Made by a program: the position numbers and the translations under genes. From Roseovarius sp. EL26 (lineage in GTDB: Bacteria > Pseudomonadota > Alphaproteobacteria > Rhodobacterales > Rhodobacteraceae), in contig NZ_OUMZ01000005.1 of the NCBI RefSeq assembly GCF_900327775.1, forward strand, positions 248,001-312,000: 64,000 bases of DNA, read 5' to 3'. The notes beneath the pieces were generated by a model that had not been told where the DNA came from, made no database searches, and saw only the letters and a program-made list of their open reading frames with translations. Below, piece after piece: positions 46,179 through 55,891 of the stretch. Within the stretch, counting starts at the first letter, position 1, and each line of letters starts with the position of its first letter.

Positions 46179-47621
46179 ATGCACAAATCCCCCGGATACA
46201 GATTTTTCATATTGGCGGTGCTGGTCGTACTCATGACCATCCCGGTGTTCTTTGTCGGTAGCATCATTGATGCTCGTGCCGACTATAACCGGCAGACGCG
46301 CAGCGAGATTGGCTATGAATGGGGCGGGCGACAACAATTGAGCGGCCCGGTTCTGGTGATTCCGGTGCAAAAAACGATCCGCGTGCGCGACAAGATCGAA
46401 ATCTTGGATCCGGTCACGGGACAACAGATGACGGATGATAATGATAAACCGCTCTTTCGTTACAAGGATGTCGAACGCACCTATCAACAGGATCCGGTTT
46501 TTATCTACCCGGACGATCTGAAGGTTGATGTTGAAAGCCAGACACAAGAGCGTCGCCGGGGAATTTTCACCGTACCGGTCTATAGCGCGCAGGCCGATAT
46601 GCAATTTGACTTTCCATATGAGAAAGCAACCGAGGTGTTAAAGGGCAAAGAGGTTCTGATCTGGGATAAGGCTGAAGTGCGGTTTCATGTGTCTTCAAAC
46701 CGGGCGCTGAGGGGCGCAACAGAGCTCTTGGCAGATGACGCGGCCCTGCCTCTGGAACCTTTTGCAAGCAGTAGCCATGGCAAAGGTGGGGTCATGGCTT
46801 TGACCGGTGATCCACGAGAGCATGAAGCGTTTAAGTTAACGCTGGGCTTGAACGGGACAGAGGCTTTGGATTTCACGCCAGTGGGTCGTACAAGTGAAAT
46901 AAAAGTCACCAGCGATTGGGCACACCCCGAATTCAGAGGCAGCTTTCTACCAGATGGGCATGAGGTCTCTGAGGCGGGATTTACTGCCAATTGGACCATC
47001 CCGCATCTGGCGCGTAGCTTGCCACAGGTGTCGCGCGAAGACACCGACGAGGCCGCCCGTAGCGGCAGTGGCTTTGGTGTTGGATTTTACCAGCCGAATG
47101 ATTTTTACCAAAAAGCTTACCGCGCGGCACGCTACGGTATGTTGTTCATTGGCCTGACGTTTCTGACGATCTTTCTGGTCGAAGGGGCCGCCACCCGTCC
47201 GACACACCCGGTGCAGTACATTCTGGTGGGTCTGTCGCAGTCGGCCTTCTTTCTGCTCATGCTGGCCCTGTCTGAACAGATCGGATTTGCCATGGCTTAT
47301 CTGTTGTCGGCAGGGGCGACGGTGGGATTGATCACGTGCTTTGGGGCAGTGGCATTGCGGTTGGGCAAGCGGGCGCTGGTGCTTGGGTTGGCGCAGGCGG
47401 TGCTTTATGCGGTGATGTATCTGATCCTGCGCAGTGCGGATTATGCGTTACTGGCGGGCTCAATTCTGCTGTTCGCTGCCATCGCGGGCACGATGTTTGC
47501 TACCCGGAATGAGGATTGGTACGGCGATCCAGAAAAACAAACCAAAAGCGGTTGGTGGCGCAAAAAAGATCTGACGCGGCCTGTGGTGCAACATCCAACA
47601 CCGCAAACGTCGACTGAATAA
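46179..47621 (+). CDS. creD: CreD-family inner membrane protein
   Basis: The 480-residue protein has a single N-terminal membrane segment (FFILAVLVVLMTIPVFFVGSII), a large periplasmic domain (about 40-305) containing FTANWTIPHLARSLPQ, and six closely spaced membrane segments from YRAARYGMLFIGLTFLTIFLVEG onward. This is the layout of CreD (cell envelope integrity). No creBC regulator pair is adjacent. It is followed by a terminator. Confidence 0.9.
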   Translation: MHKSPGYRFFILAVLVVLMTIPVFFVGSIIDARADYNRQTRSEIGYEWGGRQQLSGPVLVIPVQKTIRVRDKIEILDPVTGQQMTDDNDKPLFRYKDVERTYQQDPVFIYPDDLKVDVESQTQERRRGIFTVPVYSAQADMQFDFPYEKATEVLKGKEVLIWDKAEVRFHVSSNRALRGATELLADDAALPLEPFASSSHGKGGVMALTGDPREHEAFKLTLGLNGTEALDFTPVGRTSEIKVTSDWAHPEFRGSFLPDGHEVSEAGFTANWTIPHLARSLPQVSREDTDEAARSGSGFGVGFYQPNDFYQKAYRAARYGMLFIGLTFLTIFLVEGAATRPTHPVQYILVGLSQSAFFLLMLALSEQIGFAMAYLLSAGATVGLITCFGAVALRLGKRALVLGLAQAVLYAVMYLILRSADYALLAGSILLFAAIAGTMFATRNEDWYGDPEKQTKSGWWRKKDLTRPVVQHPTPQTSTE

Positions 47622-47636
47622 GGGTTGGTATAAACC

Positions 47637-47668
47637 GGGGCCATCTGCGTGACGCGGGTGGCCCTTTT
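47637..47668. terminator. Terminator between creD and apt
   Basis: GGGGCCA and TGGCCC form a GC-rich stem with an imperfect middle and are followed by TTTT on the plus strand. It lies between two convergent genes. Confidence 0.75.
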
Positions 47669-47676
47669 CGTTTCAG

Positions 47677-48216
47677 TTACAAACCGTCAAAATCACACAG
47701 GGTGTGAACTGACATGCCCATGTCTTCCAGCCGTTGGCGACCACCTAGCTCGGGTAGGTCAACCACAAAGGCGCAGCCGGTGATTTCCCCGCCAAGGCGT
47801 TCGATCAGTTTGATGCCAGCGGTTGCGGTGCCGCCCGTGGCCAGCAGATCATCCACCACCAGAACCCGTTCGCCGGGTTGGATTGCGTCGGTGTGAATTT
47901 CGACCACAGCCTTGCCGTATTCCAGCGTGTAAGCCTCGGACAGGACATCACCGGGCAGTTTGCCCTGTTTGCGCACGGGGACAAAGCCAACCGACAGCTG
48001 GTGCGCCACCGCGCCACCCAGAATAAACCCTCGCGCCTCTAGCCCAACAACCTTGTCAATCCGTTGACCAACAAAAGGGTGAACCAATTGATCCACCGCC
48101 ATGCGAAACCCACGCGGGTCTGAGAATAGCGTCGTCACATCGCGAAAGATGATGCCTTCGTGCGGGAAATCTGGAATGTTCCGGATATAATCGCTGACGG
48201 TTTTTGTGTTTGGCAT
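47677..48216 (-). CDS. apt: Adenine phosphoribosyltransferase
   Basis: The 179-residue enzyme has [15 protein letters not shown] near the N-terminus, [15 protein letters not shown], and the PRPP-binding motif [17 protein letters not shown]. It salvages adenine to AMP. The methylthioadenosine phosphorylase gene, which releases adenine, lies 1.8 kb away on the same strand but is separated by other genes. Confidence 0.95.
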   Translation of the reverse strand: MPNTKTVSDYIRNIPDFPHEGIIFRDVTTLFSDPRGFRMAVDQLVHPFVGQRIDKVVGLEARGFILGGAVAHQLSVGFVPVRKQGKLPGDVLSEAYTLEYGKAVVEIHTDAIQPGERVLVVDDLLATGGTATAGIKLIERLGGEITGCAFVVDLPELGGRQRLEDMGMSVHTLCDFDGL

Positions 48217-48279
48217 GATCGTACTCGCTTTGAAAAATCGTACCTGATGTGGCGGAAAACGAGGTTGTTTTCAAGGAAA

Positions 48280-48909
48280 TTAACTTGTCCGCCGCAGGGT
48301 TGCCGTCATCAGACCCATGGCTATCAAGGCCACGCCGCCGCTGCGGGTGAGCCATGTTAGTACCGAAGGACGACGGATGGTTTGGCGCAGTTTGTCGGCC
48401 AGTAGGGCATACGACAGCGTGTTAATAGCAGCTAATGTGACGAAGGTCGCAATCAAGATGGCAAACTGTGGCAGCAGGGGCGAATTCACCGTTATGAACT
48501 GCGGTACGAAAGCGATAAAAAATGCGATGGATTTAGGGTTCAGTGCGGTCACGGCAGCGGTGTGCCAGAACACGCTGCGACCGGTGATTTCGCGATCGGA
48601 CACGTTGGCCTCCAATCCCTTGCTTGGGGCGCTGCGCAATAGTTTGATGCCGAGGTAGACCAGATAGATCGCGCCGGCCCATTTGAGCGCGGTGAACAAT
48701 GTGGCTGAAGCGAGCACCAGCGCACCGAGCCCCATCAAGGAGGCTGCCATAGCCACCAGATCCCCAAAGGCCACACCTGTTGCGCTGGCCACTGCGACCG
48801 TCCGCCCCTTGCTGAGCGCGTAGCTGAGTACAAGCAAAACCGTTGGACCGGGGATCAAAAGAAGTGCAGTTGAGGCGGCAACAAAGGCGAGCCAGAGTTC
48901 AAGGGGCAT
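48280..48909 (-). CDS. LysE family amino-acid exporter
   Basis: From ATG 48909 (AAGGA upstream) the protein is 209 residues with six hydrophobic segments and the LysE/RhtB pattern AASTALLLIPGPTVLLVLSYALSKG near residue 12 and GAIYLVYLGIKLLRS. Members export amino acids or homoserine lactones. Substrate not known. Confidence 0.9.
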   Translation of the reverse strand: MPLELWLAFVAASTALLLIPGPTVLLVLSYALSKGRTVAVASATGVAFGDLVAMAASLMGLGALVLASATLFTALKWAGAIYLVYLGIKLLRSAPSKGLEANVSDREITGRSVFWHTAAVTALNPKSIAFFIAFVPQFITVNSPLLPQFAILIATFVTLAAINTLSYALLADKLRQTIRRPSVLTWLTRSGGVALIAMGLMTATLRRTS

Positions 48910-49129
48910 GGCCGAATCCTTCACATTGAGAATTGCGAAAAAGGAATCACAAAACCTACCTAGGTTAAAGCCCTAATCAGGTGCTGAAATTTGGAATGCA
49001 GCAGAGCTCAATATTCCTTTGGGTTGAGGAGATTAGTGTGAAATCTCCCGAGAGATTCGCCTTTTTTGCGGTTTTATGTTATTTTTATCTCTTATTATTT
49101 TATTCAGAAACCATTTTAGGAGAATTTTT

Positions 49130-49261
49130 ATGAGACCCTTTTTTGCTGGCTTATTGGCTATATTTTTGAGCTTTGCGTCACTAACACATGCGCAATCTTG
49201 CCCTGATGATTATGAGAATTGTGGATTTGGGCTATGTTGTCCAAAACCGGTGCAGCTATGA
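49130..49261 (+). CDS. 43-residue secreted Cys-rich peptide
   Basis: A short gene below the usual size cutoff when the proper start is used. ATG 49130 follows TAGGAG at 49118-49123. Residues 1-21 (MRPFFAGLLAIFLSFASLTHA) form a signal peptide, leaving a 22-residue peptide with four Cys (24, 31, 36, 37; pattern C-x6-C-x4-CC) that could form two disulfides. The next gene starts inside its stop codon (ATGA at 49258-49261), so the two are translationally coupled. The region is AT-rich. I do not recognise the peptide. Confidence 0.65.
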   Translation: MRPFFAGLLAIFLSFASLTHAQSCPDDYENCGFGLCCPKPVQL

Positions 49262-49947
49262 ATGTCGTTGATCTTTGGAATGCAGCTCGGTCGCGCTCAC
49301 ATTACCTGATTTATTTAGGCTCGGCCGTGGCTTTAGTCGCCTTAATCACTCCTGTGCTACTTGATGCAGACGAGGCTGACTTGCGATATGATCGGCAAAG
49401 TATCGTTGGAAACCGTGTAAACTTGCCTACACCAGGTGACGCGTACATTTATGATCACAACGAAGCACGGATTTTACCGCGTAAGCTTTGCAAATTTGAA
49501 GTGAGTGATACAGAAAATCCAATCGCTACTGTATCCTTCAAGGGAATAAATGATTGGGGGCGAGGGGTTAATGGCGCCATGTCTCAAGTTGGGCAGCTTG
49601 TAGGTGAGAAGATCTTGGCTGGCATGCAGGTTAATGGTGCCGTGAATGAATGGGCTTTCACTAAGCAGTTTAGAACAAGCAGCGATGGGGCAAAATTCAA
49701 TCCTGAGTGTGTTGGCAAGGTGCTTGAGCTGATGCGGAGTTCAGATCAATCCGTGCTTATTGTCGATACCGTATATTATCACAACGAAAATCCAGAAGAC
49801 GTGAAAATGGTGCAACTCTCTAAGTCAAATATTGTACCTGCCGATTGCGGACTAGCCTGTAGTAATTCAGTTGAATTGAATAAATTATTGGATGTCGGAT
49901 GGATTACCCGTCAGAAGGCAAAATGGGATTTAGTTCGTATCCAATGA
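49258..49947 (+). CDS. Unrecognised membrane-anchored extracytoplasmic protein
   Basis: The 229-residue protein starts MNVVDLWNAARSRSHYLIYLG, with one membrane segment at about 17-36, and the remaining 190 residues predicted outside the cytoplasm. Four cysteines (LPRKLCKFE, NPECVG, PADCGLACS) could form disulfides. No known domain is visible. It overlaps the 43-residue peptide gene by ATGA, so it may process, anchor or bind that peptide. Codon use is AT-rich compared with mtnP and apt nearby. An in-frame ATG at 49219 would overlap the peptide gene more deeply and hide the coupling. Confidence 0.7.
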   Translation: MNVVDLWNAARSRSHYLIYLGSAVALVALITPVLLDADEADLRYDRQSIVGNRVNLPTPGDAYIYDHNEARILPRKLCKFEVSDTENPIATVSFKGINDWGRGVNGAMSQVGQLVGEKILAGMQVNGAVNEWAFTKQFRTSSDGAKFNPECVGKVLELMRSSDQSVLIVDTVYYHNENPEDVKMVQLSKSNIVPADCGLACSNSVELNKLLDVGWITRQKAKWDLVRIQ

Positions 49948-50004
49948 GATCAAATACCTGTGCACGTAAGCTGCACCATAGATTTGGTGAATACTGGACA
50001 GTGT

Positions 50005-50877
<873 letters not shown>

Positions 50878-50971
50878 GTGTTTATTTCCTCTGCCTTGAC
50901 GCCTGTATCATGTCTACGCGGCGGCTGCAGAATTGGAAATGGCAATCTGATGGGATTGCCTTTGGTCGTGC

Positions 50972-51157
50972 TTAATTCAGACGGACAAGGCGTTTGAGGC
51001 CGAAAAGCGGTGTCACAAAAGTGCCCTCGCGGTAATCGCGGATGGCATAACCATAACCACGCAGGCGGTGCTTCCACTCGCGGTCTGACACCGCCAGCTC
51101 GCGCTCGCGCTGTACCAGTTCAAAAACGTCTTTGTCCATATAATCGGTCGTTTGCAT
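50972..51157 (-). CDS. Small conserved hypothetical protein
   Basis: The 61-residue product (MQTTDYMDKDVFELVQRERELA...) is charged and soluble, with no recognised motif. Start ATG 51157, with an alternative at 51139. It lies 95 bases upstream of mtnP and may be cotranscribed with it. The sequence looks like a real small protein of normal codon use, rich in Arg, Glu and Tyr. Confidence 0.6.
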   Translation of the reverse strand: MQTTDYMDKDVFELVQRERELAVSDREWKHRLRGYGYAIRDYREGTFVTPLFGLKRLVRLN

Positions 51158-51453
51158 GTTCTTGGTCCCTAAAGGATGGTCTTCTTCATCCTGCCAAGCT
51201 GAACCGACCTTGTGGCGATATTAGAGACAGTCTGTGGTCAAATCTGGGCTTGTTTATGATCTGGGGACAGTTGGGATGGAGGGAATGTGGCGATCATAGA
51301 GGAACGCAAATAATTCTAGTTTGACGTTCAGTAGGAAATTCCGATAAACGCCTTGTGGTGGTTAGTGCATGTACATTTACAATTTATGATAAGTGAGTGA
51401 ACATTTGTGAACCGACAATTATTGAAGCGATTCCACATAAGTTTAGGTTGTAA
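51158..51453. other. Intergenic stretch before the OLD-family nuclease gene
   Basis: About 296 bases in which base composition falls sharply from normal to AT-rich at roughly 51300, marking the left edge of the acquired nuclease gene. No tRNA, direct repeat or integrase remnant that would mark an attachment site is visible. Confidence 0.5.
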
Positions 51454-53279
51454 ATGAAGCTAATAGCACTCGAACTAGAAAATTACCGAGCATATCAAGA
51501 TAGGACTCGAGTTGAGTTCTCAGATCTTACAACGCTCATCGGAAAAAATGATATTGGTAAGTCTACTATCATCGAAGCACTGGAAGTTTTTTTCAATAAT
51601 GAAATTGTTAAAATTGATAACTCCGATGCATGTGTCAGATCCAAAAGCAATACTGTCACCATCTCTTGCGAGTTTTCAGATTTCCCCGAGGCGATTGACC
51701 TTGACGCAGGGGCGTCGACCTCCCTTGCAGACGAGTACCTTTTAACTACGGTCGGCACGCTAAAGATAGAAAAGGTATTTGATTGCTCCAAAACGAAGCC
51801 AGCTGAAAGAGTCTATGTTGTCTGCGAACATCCCACAGCTAAAGGCTTCTCCGACCTGCTTGATCTAAAGGAAAAGGATCTGCAGGCAAAGGTAAAGGAG
51901 ATGAAACTTGATGTGCCATTGAAGGAAACCCCGGAATGCGTCGGGCAATCTGGGAAAATGTTGCGGACTTGGAGTGTACAACCCGGCGATTGGAGCTTGG
52001 AAAAGGTAAGGAAGATGGAAAGAGGGTTTGGGATAAACTAGAAAGCTATCTGCCTATCTTCGCGTTATTTCAAAGTGACCGAGCCAGTAAAGACAGCGAT
52101 GACGAAGTGCAAAACCCGTTAAAAGGAGCAATCAAAGCAGCAATTGCCGAAGCCGCCATTCAAATTCGACAAATTGAGGCGTTAGTCAAAGAAAAATCCG
52201 AAGAGATTGCAAGGCTAATTCACGCAGCGCTTATGGAAATCGACCCCAAATTAGCTGGGTCTCTAAGTCCTATCTACAAACCACCACTGAGTTCTAAGTG
52301 GGCCGGACTTTTTTCAATTGGGATGGAAACGAACAACGGCATTGCTCTTAACAAGCGAGGAAGCGGCGTGCGCCGAATGATCTTGGTAAGTTTCTTCAAG
52401 GCGGAAGCTGAGAGGCGGCTGAACAATTCTGACAAGTCCAACATCATTTACGCAATTGAAGAGCCCGAAACATCACAGCACCCAGACAATCAGCGGGTAT
52501 TGTTGAATGCTTTTCTCGATTTGTCGGCACTGCCTGGTTGCCAAGTGTTACTCACGACACATAGCCCGGGACTGGCTGCTGACTTACCAGCCGATAGCAT
52601 TCGATTCATTTCTTCAAATACGCAGGATGATACGCCTACGATCAGCAAAGGAGTAGATGTGTTTGAAGAAGTAGCTTCAGTATTGGGTCTAGTTCCAGAC
52701 AACAGAGTCAAAGCGTTGGTTTGCGTTGAGGGATACACGGACGTTGCAGTATTTAAGAAACTTAGCGGCATTATGCATGAGAAGAGTAATGCGTTTCCTG
52801 ATCTCCAAAATGACCCAAGGTTCGCTTTTATCGTACTTGGCGGCAGTAGCCTCAAGCACTGGGTAAATAACAACTACTTAAGACCATTGAATCTGCCTGA
52901 GGCACATGTTTACGATGCCGATGTGCCAGCATATCAAACTTCAGTTGACGCTGTGAATGCCCGCGGCGATGGTTCTTGGGCTGCCTTGACAGAGAAGCAT
53001 GAAATTGAATGCTATCTACATCCAGGTGCTATTCAAGATGCTTTTGGTTTCACTTGCGATGTCGTGGACATGCCGGGAGAAAATGCGCCAAGTGTTCCGA
53101 GATCGTTTGCATTGCGTTGGCATGAGATGGCGGGATTTGATGGAGTGCCCAAAGATTCGAAGGCTAAAGAGAAGCTCATGCAGGCGTTTGACTATAGGAC
53201 TTATGAGCGTTTGGAGGAACGAGGAGCAGTCGGCGAAGTCGAAGGTTGGATGGTAAAACTGGCAAGAATGGTAAACTGA
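51454..53279 (+). pseudogene. OLD-family ATP-dependent nuclease (AAA + TOPRIM), broken by a -1 frameshift
   Basis: Two overlapping frames together encode one protein of the OLD family. The first (51454-52041) holds the N-terminal ATPase with LIGKNDIGKSTIIEAL (Walker A, residue 29-44). The second, entered by a -1 shift at about 51925-51940 (homology resumes at RRAIWENVADL), holds the rest: EEPETSQHPDNQ (Walker B region), LLTTHSPGLA, and a C-terminal TOPRIM domain with VCVEGYTDVAVF and DADVPAY. OLD nucleases act in phage defence, alone or with a GajB-like helicase, but no helicase partner is adjacent. The site is CCCC-containing, so a real deletion, a sequencing error or rare slippage are all possible. 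The gene is AT-rich versus its flanks. Confidence 0.85.
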
Positions 53280-53573
53280 CGCTACAGCTTTTCCTGATCG
53301 TATCTATAAGTCACACCTTCGCAACCTCAGCTAAAGTTTACGTTGTCGAGCCGCACAGCGTCGGGCCGGGGTGCGGCGAGGTGAGGGGGCAATCTTGTGG
53401 TTTATGGTGGCCAAGTCCGCGGGGCCTCTCGGACTTGCGCTTGGGGGGGCCAAATCGCCGTGCCCGGGGGCGGCCCGGCGATGCGCGGCGGCCTGATGGC
53501 CTTGATTCCGCGCGGGTGTGATGCAGGGCTGTTAGTCTAAGTTTGGTGTACGGTCAGGCCAAGCGGTTCGGGC
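53280..53573. other. Intergenic stretch, GC-rich and hairpin-forming in its second half
   Basis: From 53350 to about 53525 the sequence becomes very GC-rich after the AT-rich nuclease gene. It contains an AAGTCCG ... CGGACTT hairpin near 53412-53436 and runs of G and C. No coding frame with family resemblance. It could be a structured RNA, a repeat or the remnant of a gene. Confidence 0.45.
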
Positions 53574-54755
53574 TTAAAGCCCGGCTTCGGCCTCGATGGC
53601 TTTGCGGGATTTACGAGCCCGCTCAGTCGCTGATTTCAGCTGTCCGCAGGCGGCCATGATGTCTTCCCCTCGTGGGGTGCGGACGGGGCTGGCGTAGCCG
53701 GCGTTGTAGACGATATCCGAGAACTTCTTGATCCGGTCCTTGGTGCTGCGTTCATACGGGGAGCCGGGCCATTCGTTGAACGGGATCAGGTTGATCTTGG
53801 CGGGGATGCCTTTGATCAGTTGCACCAGTTGGCGGGCATCCTCATCACTGTCATTCACGTCCTTGAGCATGACATATTCAAAGGTAATACGCTCTGAGTT
53901 CGACAGCTTTGGGTAGGCGCGCAGGGCGTCTAGCAGGGCGGCGATGTTCCAGCGCTTGTTGATTGGAACCAGCTTGTCGCGCACCTCGTCCGTGGTGGCA
54001 TGAAAGCTGACCGCCAGCATACAGCCAATTTCATCGGCGGTTTTGGCGATCTCTGGCACAACGCCGCTGGTCGACAAGGTGATGCGGCGGCGTGACAGGC
54101 TGATGCCTTCGCCGTCCATCGCGATGTTCATCGCGTCGCGGACGTTGTCGAAATTATAAAGCGGCTCGCCCATGCCCATAAGGACAATGTTGGACAGGCG
54201 GCGTGGCCCGTTATCTGCGGTTGACTGACCCGGCTCTGGCCATTCATCCAGATCATCGCGGGCCATCATCACCTGACCGATGATTTCACCGGCTGTCAGG
54301 TTGCGGACCAGTTTTTGCGTGCCTGTGTGGCAGAAAGAACATGTCAGGGTGCAGCCCACTTGCGAGCTGATGCACAGCGTGCCGCGATCTGTTTCAGGGA
54401 TATAGACCACCTCGACCTCATGACCGCCAGCGATGCGCACCAGATATTTGCGCGTGCCATCCGTGCTGATCTGACGGCTGACCACTTCGGGGATTTCGAC
54501 GACAAATTTCTCAGCCAGCTCTGCGCGGTAGGCTTTGCTGAGGTTTGTCATCTCGGCAAAATCACGTACGCCCCACTGATAAATCCACTGCCAGATCTGG
54601 TTGACCCGCATCTTGGCTTGTTTTTCAGGGGTGCCATTTTCGATCAACACCTCGCGCAGGCGCGCGCGCGTCAAACCAACAAGGTTCATCGGCCCATCAG
54701 GCAGTTTGCGGGGGATGGTCAGAACATCCTGAGTGATCGGAGCTGTGTTGGTCAT
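53574..54755 (-). CDS. rlmN: Dual-specificity RNA methyltransferase RlmN
   Basis: The 393-residue radical SAM enzyme has the CxxxCxxC cluster motif [35 protein letters not shown], and the methylated Cys near the C-terminus in [12 protein letters not shown]. It methylates A2503 of 23S rRNA and A37 of some tRNAs. ATG 54755 gives the size usual in Rhodobacter; a start at 54812 would add 19 unsupported residues. Confidence 0.95.
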   Translation of the reverse strand: MTNTAPITQDVLTIPRKLPDGPMNLVGLTRARLREVLIENGTPEKQAKMRVNQIWQWIYQWGVRDFAEMTNLSKAYRAELAEKFVVEIPEVVSRQISTDGTRKYLVRIAGGHEVEVVYIPETDRGTLCISSQVGCTLTCSFCHTGTQKLVRNLTAGEIIGQVMMARDDLDEWPEPGQSTADNGPRRLSNIVLMGMGEPLYNFDNVRDAMNIAMDGEGISLSRRRITLSTSGVVPEIAKTADEIGCMLAVSFHATTDEVRDKLVPINKRWNIAALLDALRAYPKLSNSERITFEYVMLKDVNDSDEDARQLVQLIKGIPAKINLIPFNEWPGSPYERSTKDRIKKFSDIVYNAGYASPVRTPRGEDIMAACGQLKSATERARKSRKAIEAEAGL

Positions 54756-54922
54756 TTTGCACGTCTTTTTAGTCAGATGTGCCTCCATATAGTATTCTTT
54801 CGCTGAATCCAAAGAATTCTGTGAAAAATCGATTTGAGGATTGGATTCAAAGCTCTGGCTGGAATTAAGGGTTCTTTAGCCTCAATCGGCAAAGCTGTTC
54901 TTGTCCACAGATGGAGAATCAG

Positions 54923-55762
54923 ATGGGGCGAGACAAAGCGAAATGGACTGGCATATCTGCAGGGCATGAGACGCCGTTGGATTATGCGGTATCGAAACGG
55001 GATAAAGATGTGATCGATATGGTTGATCAGGCGGTTCGTCACAAACAAGTGCGGCTGGCCTATCAGTCGATCGTTCCGGTTGGTCGGCATGATCGACCTG
55101 CGTTTTATGAGGGGTTGATCAGAGTTCTGGACGCAACCGGGCGGGTCATTCCCGCGGCCGAATTTATCAACGAGATCGAAACCACCGAAACCGGTCGTAT
55201 GATCGATTGCCTGGCGTTGGAAAAAGGCATTCAGACACTGACACAATATCCGGGCTTGCGATTGTCGGTGAATATGTCGGCACGCTCAATTGGCTATCCA
55301 CGCTGGATGAAGGTCCTGAGGCAGGGTCTGAAAAAGGACCCATCTTTGGCAGAACGATTGATTTTAGAGATCACAGAGCGTTCCGCGATGTTGGTGCCGG
55401 AACTGGTCATCAATTTTATGCAGGATTTGCAACAACAGGGGGTCAGCTTTGCACTGGATGATTTCGGGGCCGGTTTTACGTCATTTCGTTATCTCAAGAA
55501 CTTCTATTTTGATGTGTTGAAGATTGAGGGGCAGTTCATTCGGGGGATCGCTGAAGACCCCGATAATCAAGTGCTGGCCGCAGCATTGATCGCTATCGGG
55601 CGGCAGTTTGATATGGTCACGGTTGCCGAAAATGTCGAAACGGCGGCCGATGTTGCGTATCTGGAGACGATTGGTGTGGATTGTTTGCAAGGATATTACT
55701 TTGGCGCCCCAACCATCCAGCCACCATGGGTACAGTCGACAGAGAAGAAAGCGAAAGGCTGA
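54923..55762 (+). CDS. EAL-domain protein (cyclic-di-GMP phosphodiesterase-like)
   Basis: About 279 residues from ATG 54923 (GGAGA upstream; another ATG at 54911). A stand-alone EAL domain: the name motif is FYEGLIRV (EGL at residues 63-65), followed by LSVNMSARS, LILEITERSA, FALDDFGAGFTSF, DVLKIEGQFI, VAENVET and VDCLQGYYFG. The metal and catalytic residues (E, N, E, DD, K, E, Q) are all there, so hydrolysis of c-di-GMP is possible despite EGL. No GGDEF, PAS or membrane segment is attached, so it is cytosolic. It lies 17 bases before a perfect palindrome upstream of phaA. Confidence 0.85.
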   Translation: MGRDKAKWTGISAGHETPLDYAVSKRDKDVIDMVDQAVRHKQVRLAYQSIVPVGRHDRPAFYEGLIRVLDATGRVIPAAEFINEIETTETGRMIDCLALEKGIQTLTQYPGLRLSVNMSARSIGYPRWMKVLRQGLKKDPSLAERLILEITERSAMLVPELVINFMQDLQQQGVSFALDDFGAGFTSFRYLKNFYFDVLKIEGQFIRGIAEDPDNQVLAAALIAIGRQFDMVTVAENVETAADVAYLETIGVDCLQGYYFGAPTIQPPWVQSTEKKAKG

Positions 55763-55778
55763 CGTGCGACATCGGACC

Positions 55779-55799
55779 AGTTGCCGCATTGCGGCAACT
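55779..55799. promoter_or_regulatory. Perfect palindrome between EAL gene and phaA, possible PhaR-type operator
   Basis: AGTTGCCGCA-T-TGCGGCAACT is a perfect 21-base dyad 93-113 bases upstream of phaA. It has the TGC/GCA-rich character of PhaR operators described in related alphaproteobacteria. It also could be the terminator of the EAL gene, although no T-run follows. Confidence 0.4.
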
Positions 55800-55891
55800 A
55801 GGCTATGCCTTCGGTGATGGCAGAGTCTTTTGGCCGTGCGGGTGTCGCAAATCCAGGGGATTCTGAGGAATAAACCTTGGTGGAGGACTCT

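Noticed and set aside
51920..51945. Programmed -1 frameshifting in the OLD-family nuclease.
   Set aside because: The sequence lacks a standard X-XXY-YYZ slippery heptamer in the right phase, and no obvious downstream pseudoknot is visible, so a plain mutation or sequencing error is simpler.
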